39,698 nucleotides of DNA from Mariniblastus sp. (GTDB lineage: Bacteria > Planctomycetota > Planctomycetia > Pirellulales > Pirellulaceae). The stretch is taken from assembly GCA_029251085.1 (NCBI GenBank), contig JAQXDZ010000004.1, positions 1-39,698 on the forward strand. The letters are read 5' to 3'. Numbering within the stretch: position 1 is the stretch's first letter; each line of letters starts with the position of its first letter. A program made the translations under genes and the position numbers. The notes under the pieces are model-generated. The model was not told where the DNA came from and did not search any database. It saw only the letters and a program-made list of their open reading frames with translations. Below, in pieces: positions 9,181 through 17,110 of the stretch.

Positions 9181-9421
9181 GACAAAAATAGAATCCAATC
9201 CAACCTATAAATCGCCTTTATTAAACGTCTCGATTCAACGCTCACAATGTGAAAAACACCGTAAATGTTTGGGCTATTTTGAGTGCACCAATAATTGGCC
9301 TCACTACGAAAGGCTTGCTGAAGTGTTAACCCGTTGTCGCCGCACCGGTTCGAAAAACGGCATAGCGTTTTAATTCTTATTTAGCTGCCGTGAGTCTTCG
9401 TTTGAAATTACAGCGCTCGAC
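9181..9421. other. Rest of the leuA-tRNA intergenic space, no gene seen
   Basis: Between the leuA leader and the tRNA promoter I see no ORF with recognisable content and no further structural RNA. The leuA promoter should lie near the left end of this stretch on the minus strand, but I cannot assign it. Confidence 0.4.
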
Positions 9422-9451
9422 TTGACCGTTTCAAATCCCGCGGAGTAAAAT
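9422..9451 (+). promoter_or_regulatory. Sigma-70-type promoter for the tRNA gene
   Basis: TTGACC (9422-9427) and TAAAAT (9446-9451) are separated by 18 bases and lie about 30 bases before the tRNA 5' end. A second TAAAAT occurs at 9461-9466. The match to the housekeeping consensus is good, and the placement is right for a short 5' leader. Confidence 0.55.
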
Positions 9452-9482
9452 GAAGGTTGGTAAAATATCTTGGCTAAAACAA

Positions 9483-9556
9483 GCCCCCTTCGTCTAGTGG
9501 CCTAGGACGTCGGATTTTTCGGTCCGGAAACAGGGGTTCGACTCCCTTAGGGGGTA
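9483..9556 (+). tRNA. tRNA-Glu (UUC)-like gene with an 8-nt anticodon loop
   Basis: The body aligns base for base with bacterial tRNA-Glu. The acceptor GCCCCCT pairs with AGGGGGT (one G-T at 1:72), discriminator A at 9556. The D-arm is GTCT/GGAC. The T-arm AGGGG/CCCTT holds the loop TTCGACT. No CCA is encoded. The anticodon stem TCGGA/TCCGG (9510-9514 and 9523-9527) encloses TTTTTCGG, eight bases instead of seven. The total is 74 nt without CCA, where tRNA-Glu normally has 73. TTC is the probable anticodon, preceded by three T rather than two. A good promoter lies upstream. It may be a functional +1-shifting tRNA, a decayed copy, or a sequencing artefact in a T-run. Confidence 0.75.
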
Positions 9557-10360
9557 CTTTAGCCTTTTTAAACGGATCAACTTGCAGAGGTGAAAAGAGG
9601 ATCCGCATCTTCGGCGGCCGTGCCCTCACGATCGCCGTTTTCACCAACCCGGCGACATTGGTACCACCGTTTGTTTTTGGACCACATCGGTGGCGCCCGA
9701 TCCTCCTCGCACCGTTCCATTTCTACGTCGCATGATTAGTAAGTTTGATTCTCGTGCCGGAAACCGCGTCTTGATGAGATTCAGTGCCGAATCTGTGCGA
9801 TTGACGGATGAACAACCAGCACGACCATATTCAACATTGCTAAAAATCGCCGTCGGTTACTACTAGAACCGAGTTCAATCATGGCTAAACTACGCTCGGT
9901 GTCTTCAAAAGCCAAGCATTTGAGCAAATGCCCCCCAATCAGCCTAAATGCCATCCAACCCAGCATCCTTCACTGCCACTGCGGGCTACTACGCCGACCG
10001 GGCTTTCTAAATCGCAGTACCAAGGTTTAAGCTAAACCAGCGGAAACCAATTCAGCACCAGACGGCGACCCGAAACATTTGAGGATTGCGGATACGTGCT
10101 TCAATGCGACAAAATTTCAGCCCAGACAATTCTGCTGATGTTTTACTCACGATTCTGAACAACTGGCTCTCACACCAGACTTACCATTCCAACCCAAACG
10201 GATCCAAGAAACGAGTAAACCCCAGCGCTTAGCCAATTAAGCGTATTCTTAATGTTCAGAATATCTTCCCGGCAAAATCCCGAAAACATACCACGTTCGA
10301 ACCAATCAGAACCGCCAAGCTTTTTGGTCTAAGAAAACTTCATCTCCAGACCAAATTTGC
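9557..10360. other. 804-base region without a convincing gene
   Basis: Lies between the tRNA and the end of the tad operon. The only ORF (61 codons, minus strand, 9781-9966) has no recognisable domain, and I do not call it. No SRP, RNase P or tmRNA hallmark was recognised. Near the right end, TTTGGTCT (10323-10330) and AGACCAAA (10348-10355) form an 8-bp stem with a 17-nt loop, 6 bases after the tadD-like stop on the minus strand. It lacks a T-tract, so it is at best an unusual 3' hairpin. Confidence 0.45.
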
Positions 10361-11089
10361 TCATTCACCAACTTCATTCATCGCGTTGGCTAGTTGCGAG
10401 GTTAGCGAATTGGGGCGAAGTTGCATCGCTTTATCGATATGGGACTTGGCAGTAACTTCGTTTTTAGAATCGATGTCGAGGACCGCCAAATTGTGATGAG
10501 CTGCATGTTGGCCCAACGCGGTTGAGAAAAGCTCAAAGGCTGCGGCCCGGTCACCTTGTTTGTAACTAATTACTGCCGAAGTTGTCATTAACTTTTTCGA
10601 ATCTGGAAAATCTGCGACACCACTGTTAACGAGAGCCTTCGCAGTCTTTAACCGACCGGCCTCCATCAATGTCCAGACGTAGTTATTGAGAAGATCGGGA
10701 TTTGGTTTTTCCGATTCTATGAGCTTTTGGTAAGTGTTGATGGCCCGCTCCGAGTCACCCGCTTGAGCGTATAACGGCGCTAACTGCAGCAATATTGCTG
10801 CATCATCCGGTGACAGCGTCAGTGCTTTTTCGTAAAGCCGAATAGCTTCTCGAAGGTGCCCAGCTTTAGCTACCGCTACCGCAGTTTCGACGCAAATCTC
10901 CGCTTCTTCTTGCGGTTCGGGTTGGTGAGATACCATTTCGCTCTTAGGGTCGAGCTGGCGAACCAACTGACTTACGTTATTCTCAACACCCTTTTGAACA
11001 CCGCTTCGGCACCCTAAATTAAAGCATCCCAACGCAGCGAGCATGAGTAACAACGCAGCATAGTTTTGGTTTTTGAATTTGAGCTGCAT
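10361..11089 (-). CDS. TPR-repeat lipoprotein, TadD-like, last gene of the tad operon
   Basis: Encodes 242 residues. The signal segment ends at a lipobox (NLGC, Cys27), so it is probably anchored in a membrane facing the periplasm. From about residue 62 there are at least three tetratricopeptide repeats: AKAGHLREAIRLYEKALTLSPDD, AQAGDSERAINTYQKLIESE, and MEAGRLKTAKALVNSGVADFP. Weaker ones follow to the end. TadD is the TPR lipoprotein of Tad secretion systems, needed for pilus assembly and probably for secretin or pilotin-type functions. The position at the end of the operon, and the start codon overlapping the previous stop by one base (TGATG), support the same role here. Sequence alone supports only 'TPR lipoprotein'. 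Confidence 0.85.
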   Translation of the reverse strand: MQLKFKNQNYAALLLMLAALGCFNLGCRSGVQKGVENNVSQLVRQLDPKSEMVSHQPEPQEEAEICVETAVAVAKAGHLREAIRLYEKALTLSPDDAAILLQLAPLYAQAGDSERAINTYQKLIESEKPNPDLLNNYVWTLMEAGRLKTAKALVNSGVADFPDSKKLMTTSAVISYKQGDRAAAFELFSTALGQHAAHHNLAVLDIDSKNEVTAKSHIDKAMQLRPNSLTSQLANAMNEVGE

Positions 11090-11628
11090 CAGTTCGTAAA
11101 TCCATTAAATTGAGATCGAGACGACGAATTCCCTCTTGAGCCGCGCCCTTGATTCAGAAAGTTTGATTCAGCAAACACACCGGGCATTCCCAGTGCCGTT
11201 GGCATGCCGATTCCAACACGTGGGCTCGGAACACCCCAACTGGTTAGCTGCTGAGTTACGCTATCAACTCGTCTCGAATCCTGAGTTGTATTTTTGGTTG
11301 CCTCAACCACCCAAATCTGAACGCCTGCGGTTCCATTTTGTAAAGAGCGAAGAATTTTTTCCGTCGCAGACGGAGCTAACTTATCACTCTCACCAAGAAA
11401 ATCAGCTTTATACAAAACCGTTTGGTCTTGAGCGGCCTGTAAAACTTGAGCGGTTTGCCATTGGCACAGCTTGACGCCAGCGGGTTCCGGCACGGCTCCT
11501 TTAGGGACATCCGCGAGTGAGTCAACGCCCGTGTTTCCACGGTGATGGCTGCAGCCAGAAAATACCAACAGCGAAGTCAAAACCAACAAAAAAGCGGGGC
11601 TCTTTAGCATAGTACTTGTACTGATCAT
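11089..11628 (-). CDS. OmpA/CpaD-like lipoprotein of the tad locus
   Basis: Encodes 179 residues with a signal segment ending in a lipobox (FSGC, about residue 25). A region of about 75 residues resembles the OmpA/MotB fold: LYKADFLGESDKLAPSATEKI, IWVVEATKN, DSRRVDSVTQQLTSWGVPSPRVGIG. This is the 'F-x-S-D-x-L then RA-x-x-V-x-x-x-L-x-x-x-G-V' pattern. CpaD/TadN-type periplasmic tad proteins have a comparable layout. A Ser/Arg/Gly/Asn-rich tail follows. The first ATG (11628) is chosen over ATG 11610 because AGGAGG lies just before it (11635-11640, minus strand). It also overlaps the secretin stop in an ATGA junction. A role beside the secretin or peptidoglycan is inferred from context. Confidence 0.75.
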   Translation of the reverse strand: MISTSTMLKSPAFLLVLTSLLVFSGCSHHRGNTGVDSLADVPKGAVPEPAGVKLCQWQTAQVLQAAQDQTVLYKADFLGESDKLAPSATEKILRSLQNGTAGVQIWVVEATKNTTQDSRRVDSVTQQLTSWGVPSPRVGIGMPTALGMPGVFAESNFLNQGRGSRGNSSSRSQFNGFTN

Positions 11629-13538
11629 TTCACTCCTCCTAATTTTCCCTGAGAAGTTTTCACCGGTTGCCCATGATTGGTTCGACTTACCTCCGGTATC
11701 GGAATCGCGGCCTGGCTCGTCGACATTTCGCCTCCTGCAAAACAGCGATCCGAAGGACCAATGCTACCGATCATATATGTCTGCATTTGACAACGCTCGG
11801 CTGACTTCTGTCTTGCCCAATCAGTTTGAACGGAAGTCCGAAAGTCTTTGCTGCGACGACTTTCGAGGCGATTGCCAACGAAGAATTCAACATCCGTCGG
11901 TTCGTGCACATCATTTCCAGGCAGTCCCGGACTACCGCTGCTATTGATTGGAGCCACTAAATGTGGAGTTACGAGTATTACAAGTTCCTGCTCTCCACTG
12001 CTATTTTTATTGACGCCACCGGTCGATCCGATCAACGGCAGGTCGCCCCAAAAAGGAATTCGTTCGGTACTTGCTCCATAGTTTGTCTGCATCAAACCTG
12101 CCACCGCAATGGTTTGGCCGGTTCGCAACTGAACGGTGGTCGAGAAATTTCGACTATTCAATCCTGAAACCTGTGTCCCGCCTGCACCACCTCCGATCGA
12201 AGTTCCCAATGACTCATCACGGGTTGAAACTTCTGCATTGACTGCAAGTCGAATCACGCCGTTGGCTTCGATGTTCGGAGTAAACTGCAACTGCACACCA
12301 AAGGGAACAAAATTCACCCCCTGCAGGTTCTGCCCGCCTCCTCCGCCGCCACCGCCAGATGAAATGATCGGAACGGGGAAGCTTCCTCCTGCCTGAAATT
12401 CAGCCGACATGCCATTCATGGCCACCAAGTTCGGTTCAGCGAGTGTTCGTGATAGCTTGAGTCGTCTGAGAGCTTCAATAGCCACTCGAATTTGCCCCAT
12501 ATCCAGAGACGCTAACACGTTCCCTGTCGCCAAACCTCCTGTGAGTGATTCAAATATTGTTAACCCAGAATCATTATCTACGGCAAAGTTCAATCCAATG
12601 CTGCGGGCAGCCGTCCGATTTACCTCTGCCACGGTTACTTTCAGCATGACCTGTTGCTCACCAACAATCGTCATCTGATTAATGATTCCCGCCTTAGCCA
12701 ACGCGATTGGATCGACAATCCGCCGTCGAGCCGCGGCATCTTCCTCGGCGCGAAGAGGATCAATGTCCGCTTCAAAATCGAAAGCTGATGTGACTGTCAC
12801 CGGACTGGCAGGCCGAACAACACCTGCCTGGATTCCCCGCGAACCCGCTAGAACCTGTAGGATCTGGCCCATTTCAATCGCGGTAGGCGCCTGCCCTCGC
12901 ACAATCAATCTGTCTTCGATCTGATCCAATTCAATGTAGCTGTTAGGAAATTTTTCGTTGAGATCTTTGGAAAGTTCTTCGATTGGGCGAGCGAGAATCG
13001 GGTCGGTAAAGACACGCACAAGGTAACTAACCGTCGACTGACCATCTGGGCTTTGCGGATCATCAAACCAAAGAATCAACGTTGTTGTTCCAGCTTGCAA
13101 ACCTGTAATTGCGATCTCGCGTCCAGTGCTTTCGTCTACTATTTCTGTTCGAATCACTTCTTCATTTGGAACGTACACTCGTTTTGCAGCTTTCACGAGT
13201 TGGAGCACTTTGGGTCTGCCAATCACGAGATTCAACGGAATTTCTGGATCGATCGTTCCCACAACATGCCGATTTGCTTTCTCAACGGCCGCGGATGTCG
13301 GTGGCCTCAAAAGAAGCTCCGCTGGAAACCCACTCTGGAGTTTCGTCTGCGCGGGAGCAACGGCTTCCTGCGTTACAACTACCTCTTCAATTGGCAACAA
13401 CGTTTTTGATTCAACGACCGAAGACGGCGCCGAGAATCGTTCAGTCACCTGTCCTGATGCGTTAACCAACGTCTGATTAACGATTAGGAGCCCGATGGCA
13501 ACGACAAAACCGGCGCGAATACTGCTTTGGTTTAACAT
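11625..13538 (-). CDS. rcpA: Tad pilus secretin (RcpA/CpaC)
   Basis: Outer-membrane channel of the Tad pilus. Encodes 637 residues. There is a signal peptide (about 1-28), then the CpaC-type N-terminal domain (about 98-160; PLNLVIGRPKVLQL and VYVPNEEVIRTEIVDE). A BON-like segment (about 185-230, IELDQIEDRLIVRGQAPTA) is followed by the secretin core (about 345-545). The core carries LSRTLAEPNLVAMNGMSAEF, VQLQFTPNIEANGVIRL, GQTIAVAGLM, IPFWGDLPLIGSTGG and ELVILVTPHLVAP. An eight-glycine run sits in the core at about residues 393-400. The tail of about 80 residues is polar and has two Cys. The gene overlaps the next one by ATGA. It is separated from the TadG-like gene by 112 bases, the second largest gap in the locus. 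Confidence 0.93.
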   Translation of the reverse strand: MLNQSSIRAGFVVAIGLLIVNQTLVNASGQVTERFSAPSSVVESKTLLPIEEVVVTQEAVAPAQTKLQSGFPAELLLRPPTSAAVEKANRHVVGTIDPEIPLNLVIGRPKVLQLVKAAKRVYVPNEEVIRTEIVDESTGREIAITGLQAGTTTLILWFDDPQSPDGQSTVSYLVRVFTDPILARPIEELSKDLNEKFPNSYIELDQIEDRLIVRGQAPTAIEMGQILQVLAGSRGIQAGVVRPASPVTVTSAFDFEADIDPLRAEEDAAARRRIVDPIALAKAGIINQMTIVGEQQVMLKVTVAEVNRTAARSIGLNFAVDNDSGLTIFESLTGGLATGNVLASLDMGQIRVAIEALRRLKLSRTLAEPNLVAMNGMSAEFQAGGSFPVPIISSGGGGGGGGQNLQGVNFVPFGVQLQFTPNIEANGVIRLAVNAEVSTRDESLGTSIGGGAGGTQVSGLNSRNFSTTVQLRTGQTIAVAGLMQTNYGASTERIPFWGDLPLIGSTGGVNKNSSGEQELVILVTPHLVAPINSSGSPGLPGNDVHEPTDVEFFVGNRLESRRSKDFRTSVQTDWARQKSAERCQMQTYMIGSIGPSDRCFAGGEMSTSQAAIPIPEVSRTNHGQPVKTSQGKLGGVK

Positions 13539-13650
13539 TTCATATTCGTAGAGAAAGTGTGATGATCAGTTCGACACGAAAACCGCATATTCGTTAGAAT
13601 CGTCAAACTGGCAATCACACTCAAGTAAAAGCCCTAGATTGAATTAGATT

Positions 13651-14820
13651 TCATCGGATGGCGCGTACCAAAACGCCTGATGTCAACAAATGGTTGGCCG
13701 AAGAGCTACCAACCTCTGACCGACTCGCCCTTAAAATTGAACGCTCCGATGCTGTCAGTTCGCTTAACACCCCCCAAACGTCCTGCAAACGCGACGAGGC
13801 GTTGGCCTGACGACTGGAAGCCGATACGTTTCCTGCTTGGAAAAATCCAATGGCTCTCGGCGGCGAAAGTGTTTCATCAATCACAGCGATATAGCCAACC
13901 TCACCGGAATAGCTGCCCGACGGCGCGAACTGGGCCAGCTGACCGAATTCAGTAATAACCCCGGTTGTCGGTTTAATGTCGGCAGAAATATCAGGCTTTG
14001 AAACAAAGTCCGATTTGGAAACACCAAACGGAATCGCTGAAAAGATTTTCGTGTCAGTGGTTACCCAAACGCGAACGGCAATTTTCTGATCCGCGATCGC
14101 CGTCGCTCGCACGGTCACGCCATCACGACGAATCGAATAACTTGAGGCAGCTGGTTTCACTGAAAACCAACCAAGTCGGCCCATCAATAACGGCAAACCG
14201 CCGCTGCCTGAACTTACCCCTGCAATTCGATCCTCACCATCTGGATCGTGTGTCCGCCGCAATCGACTTAAAAAAGCTGACGAGGGATCACCCGGTACTC
14301 CTACGGAGAAATCATCACGCTGATAGTCCGAAAATTCTTGATGACTAGTAGCATTATCGATGTATTCACCTTCCACCATATCACCATTGGGAAGATTCAA
14401 CGTGTTGAGTTGTGGAATGGGACGATAAATAAAGTCACTGCGATTTTCGTACAGCGACTGAGAACCGGTACCATTTCCCAAAATGGTTTGTCGAAATCCA
14501 TCACCCTGAACCAGAGAGCTATCGATGCCCGCTCCGACAGTCGTGTTGTTGGCAGTCGGATCCAAATCGTCATCAAATACATTTTTCATAAGTGCCGCTG
14601 CATTTTGACGGCCATCACCAACATTGTCATTGTCCGAATCAAGATTACGCAACCCCTCAAGCGCCGCGGTGTTGACTCCAGTCTGCATCAGCCTTCGCGA
14701 TTGAAGCACAAATCCAAAATCAAGAGTTAAGGCCATGATGCCTGCCAACACGACCAGCATGAACATCACTAGCAACAACGATTGGCCTGTTCTTGATCTG
14801 CGGCAACGGGATTTATTCAT
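13651..14820 (-). CDS. TadG-like pilus assembly protein
   Basis: Encodes 389 residues. The N-terminus has the TadE/G-type signal anchor: RRSRTGQSLLLVMFMLVVLAG, then ALTLDFGFVLQSRRLMQTGVNTAALEGLR. This is the 'D-x-G-x-x-x-x-x-R-x-x-Q-x-x-x-D-x-A-A-L' pattern of TadG proteins. Unlike the pilin and TadE, it lacks Glu at +5 after the Gly, so prepilin-type cleavage is doubtful. A DSDNDNVGDG stretch (about residues 58-67) resembles a thrombospondin-type-3 calcium loop. The rest is an extracytoplasmic domain with no family I recognise. The start overlaps the tadE stop by 8 bases (ATGAATAA). TadG proteins are minor pilus assembly components; no von Willebrand A domain (DxSxS) is visible. Confidence 0.82.
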   Translation of the reverse strand: MNKSRCRRSRTGQSLLLVMFMLVVLAGIMALTLDFGFVLQSRRLMQTGVNTAALEGLRNLDSDNDNVGDGRQNAAALMKNVFDDDLDPTANNTTVGAGIDSSLVQGDGFRQTILGNGTGSQSLYENRSDFIYRPIPQLNTLNLPNGDMVEGEYIDNATSHQEFSDYQRDDFSVGVPGDPSSAFLSRLRRTHDPDGEDRIAGVSSGSGGLPLLMGRLGWFSVKPAASSYSIRRDGVTVRATAIADQKIAVRVWVTTDTKIFSAIPFGVSKSDFVSKPDISADIKPTTGVITEFGQLAQFAPSGSYSGEVGYIAVIDETLSPPRAIGFFQAGNVSASSRQANASSRLQDVWGVLSELTASERSILRASRSEVGSSSANHLLTSGVLVRAIR

Positions 14821-15796
14821 CGGTAAATACCTCTCGTCGATAAATGGCTTGAAACGTCATTACCTTTCGATAGGGCCGCACGCTACCCTTGAGAACAGAC
14901 AAACTCCCCAGCCCATAACGGCCTCCAAATGGATCGGCGGGGCCATTTGCAATCGATGGATCATTGACGACCAACGTGTAACATCCAGTATCGCCATCAC
15001 TTAGACTCTGGTCGTCGGCAACCACAATGACTTGCCCCACTTTACCGGTGGGATTTGAGGCAGCTGGTAGGTTGGTGCGGTTAATCAACGTCGTTGATTG
15101 AGCCGGGTAATTAATCCGAATCGCCACCATTCCTCGAACAAACGAGGGAATATCGTTAGCCGACTCCGAATTGGAAACGAGTCGATAGGGGCCTTCTTTC
15201 GCCGTTGCCCCATCACCATCGTGATCCACTCGAATTTCCTCTACCGGAGCCACCCACTCCACAATGGTTTCACCAGCACACTGATAACCGTCAACAATCC
15301 CGTTGTAATTGTAAGCGACTAGAGGGATAAGTACGGTTTGCTCTCCCTGATCGTTGGTAACCAACGCTCCAGGGTACCGAGTCAGGTCAAGCTTGGAGTC
15401 ACGAACCATCACAGGAACCAGCAGGCGGTTGAGCAAGGGAAGGGTGGCAACATAAGATTGAAAGTCGTTATTAAACGCCGTCGATGCATCCCAGGCGGAA
15501 TCTGGAATCACTAAATGTTTTTCGTCGTAAATTTGGTTTTTAAAATCGGCCTCATCGACAACGAGATCAGATAAATTGCATTTATCGAGCCGCCCAAGCC
15601 CTAACTCCTGAGTGGGCTCAAAAGGCATCCTAGAAATTTCTTGCGCTGCCACATCAACGGCTTGTTGCAAAACATTCCCCTGATAAAAGAACAACCCAAA
15701 GCTGACGGTTGCGCCTATCAAGATAATCACCAGCGGGATCAAGATTGCGAACTCTAGCAGCGCCTGACCTCGTCGGTTTAAACGTTGTCTTTTCAT
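14813..15796 (-). CDS. tadE: TadE-family pseudopilin
   Basis: Encodes 327 residues, longer than classical TadE (often under 200). The N-terminus is a prepilin-like signal: RRG, then QALLEFAILIPLVIILIGATVSFG. Cleavage would fall after Gly10 and leave Glu at +5. QQAVDVAAQEISR then follows the TadE pattern. The extracytoplasmic part of about 290 residues includes DHDGDG, a possible calcium-binding loop, and three scattered Cys (CNL, YQCAG, GCYTL). It overlaps the DUF192 gene by ATGA upstream and the TadG-like gene by 8 bases downstream, so synthesis of the three is probably coupled. It should be processed by the same peptidase as the major pilin, but no peptidase gene is in the window. Confidence 0.87.
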   Translation of the reverse strand: MKRQRLNRRGQALLEFAILIPLVIILIGATVSFGLFFYQGNVLQQAVDVAAQEISRMPFEPTQELGLGRLDKCNLSDLVVDEADFKNQIYDEKHLVIPDSAWDASTAFNNDFQSYVATLPLLNRLLVPVMVRDSKLDLTRYPGALVTNDQGEQTVLIPLVAYNYNGIVDGYQCAGETIVEWVAPVEEIRVDHDGDGATAKEGPYRLVSNSESANDIPSFVRGMVAIRINYPAQSTTLINRTNLPAASNPTGKVGQVIVVADDQSLSDGDTGCYTLVVNDPSIANGPADPFGGRYGLGSLSVLKGSVRPYRKVMTFQAIYRREVFTDE

Positions 15797-16128
15797 ACCG
15801 TCTCCACCCTCGTGTTCACCGGAATCTCAATAGTACTGGACTGAATTTCCAAAACGCTCGTGGTATTTGCTGGAGCAAGCACGACTCGCCAAGGTCGAAC
15901 ATTTTTGCGGACTCCAATCACACTGTTGTTACCATCGAGAAAATGAACGTCAATTGACATTCGCATCCACATTGTATGAATCGACTTACACGGTTCGATC
16001 CAGATGCCACACCCGATCGGCAACGATTTACGAAACATCAATCCAACAAACCGCTTCCAAAATGACCGTGCTAATTCTAATTCGGCAAGAATAGTCTCCC
16101 CGGTTTCGGCGTTGATTAGGTTGGTCAT
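15793..16128 (-). CDS. DUF192-family protein inside the tad operon
   Basis: Encodes 111 residues. The sequence fits DUF192: LARSFWKRFVGLMFRKSLPIGCGIWIEPCKSIHTMWMRMSID (described in parts: the RFVGLMFR motif, the GCGIWIEPC turn, and IHTMWMRMSIDVHFLD), then VRPWRVVLAPANTTSVLEI. DUF192 proteins are small beta-barrel proteins of unknown biochemical role, often with signal peptides. This one has no evident signal peptide, so it should be cytoplasmic. It overlaps tadE by ATGA and follows tadC by 61 bases, which ties it to the pilus operon. Its job there is unknown. DUF192 genes beside Tad genes occur elsewhere as far as I recall, so it is probably more than an accidental passenger. Confidence 0.85.
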   Translation of the reverse strand: MTNLINAETGETILAELELARSFWKRFVGLMFRKSLPIGCGIWIEPCKSIHTMWMRMSIDVHFLDGNNSVIGVRKNVRPWRVVLAPANTTSVLEIQSSTIEIPVNTRVETV

Positions 16129-16189
16129 CTCACTTCATTCCCAATAAACAAACTTTGCAAATTTGTCGCGACTCACTCTCACCCACTAA

Positions 16190-17107
16190 TTACTGTCCAA
16201 GCGGCCCGCGAAAACTCTGATCCAAAACGCCAAAGACTTCAAACAGCATTGGCCCCAAAAGAATAATAAAAATTCCGGGCAGGAACCCAAGAACCATTGG
16301 AAGGACAAGCATCGTCGGCACTGACAAAGCCGCAGCAGAAGCTTTCTCGCGTCGCCGCGACCGCATTTCTGAAGACTGAGTTTTCAAGGTAGCCCCCATT
16401 CCAGTTCCGGTTTGCTCCGCTTGAACGATTGCAGAAATGAATGCCGAAAACATTGGAACGTGCACCCGTCGCATCAACCGCCTTAATGATTCAACACGGG
16501 AACGGCCGGCAAGGTTGTCGTATTGAAACAGTCTCAATTCCTGAACCAAAGGTTGTGATTGTTTTTGGACAGAGAGAATCTTATCCAACGCGCTGTCGAA
16601 TCCGATCCCAGCCTGTGCCAGCGTTGTCAACAGGTCAAGTAAGAGCGGCAATTCCTGCTCGATCTTTTTGACTCGATTCCGCCGGGCCGATCGCACGATC
16701 AAAGTGGGAATCAACATCAGGACAGCAAATAAAAACCAAGGGGTTCCAAGCACAAACGGGACCAATACATTTCCAACGCCACCTGGAATACTGCTAACCA
16801 TCTCTGAGGCGACAAGGAAGATCCCTTGTCGCGACAGTTGGAACATCAACCCCAACCCCAGCAAACCAAGCACGCATGTCGCAACGTAGTAAATGACCAG
16901 GGCTTCGGGCCGGCGAAACCCGGCTCGAAAAAGCCAAATCGAAACTCGACCTTTTTCAAGCAATTCCTCGCGCGAGACACTGGCCTCTTGCTCAAGGCTA
17001 TTCGGTTCAGCCAGACGTTGATTTATTTTCAACCGGACGACGTAAAGTTGCCACAACCAGACAACCAGTCCGATGGCGGCAGCAAAAACTAGAATTGGAA
17101 CGATCAT
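16190..17107 (-). CDS. tadC: Tad inner-membrane platform protein TadC
   Basis: Encodes 305 residues with a type II secretion F (T2SSF) domain. An N-terminal membrane helix is followed by a hydrophilic linker and two helices (about 70-140). The cytoplasmic T2SSF core runs about 150-270 (LPLLLDLLTTLAQAGIGFDSALDKI, SAFISAIVQAEQTGTGMGATLKTQSSEMRSRRREKASAAA). The C-terminal helix is VPTMLVLPMVLGFLPGIFIILLGP. EQTGTGMG and RRREKA are hallmarks of TadC over other GspF relatives. With TadB it forms the platform on which TadA acts. It is separated from tadB by 3 bases. Confidence 0.92.
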   Translation of the reverse strand: MIVPILVFAAAIGLVVWLWQLYVVRLKINQRLAEPNSLEQEASVSREELLEKGRVSIWLFRAGFRRPEALVIYYVATCVLGLLGLGLMFQLSRQGIFLVASEMVSSIPGGVGNVLVPFVLGTPWFLFAVLMLIPTLIVRSARRNRVKKIEQELPLLLDLLTTLAQAGIGFDSALDKILSVQKQSQPLVQELRLFQYDNLAGRSRVESLRRLMRRVHVPMFSAFISAIVQAEQTGTGMGATLKTQSSEMRSRRREKASAAALSVPTMLVLPMVLGFLPGIFIILLGPMLFEVFGVLDQSFRGPLGQ

Positions 17108-17110
17108 AAG

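Noticed and set aside
9781..9966. 61-codon minus-strand ORF in the large gap
   Set aside because: Short, with no recognisable domain and no ribosome-binding site, so chance is the better explanation.
13053..13476. Three overlapping ORFs of about 117 codons on the plus strand opposite the secretin gene
   Set aside because: All lie antisense to a clear secretin coding region, have Arg/Ser/Phe-rich compositions typical of antisense frames, and overlap one another.
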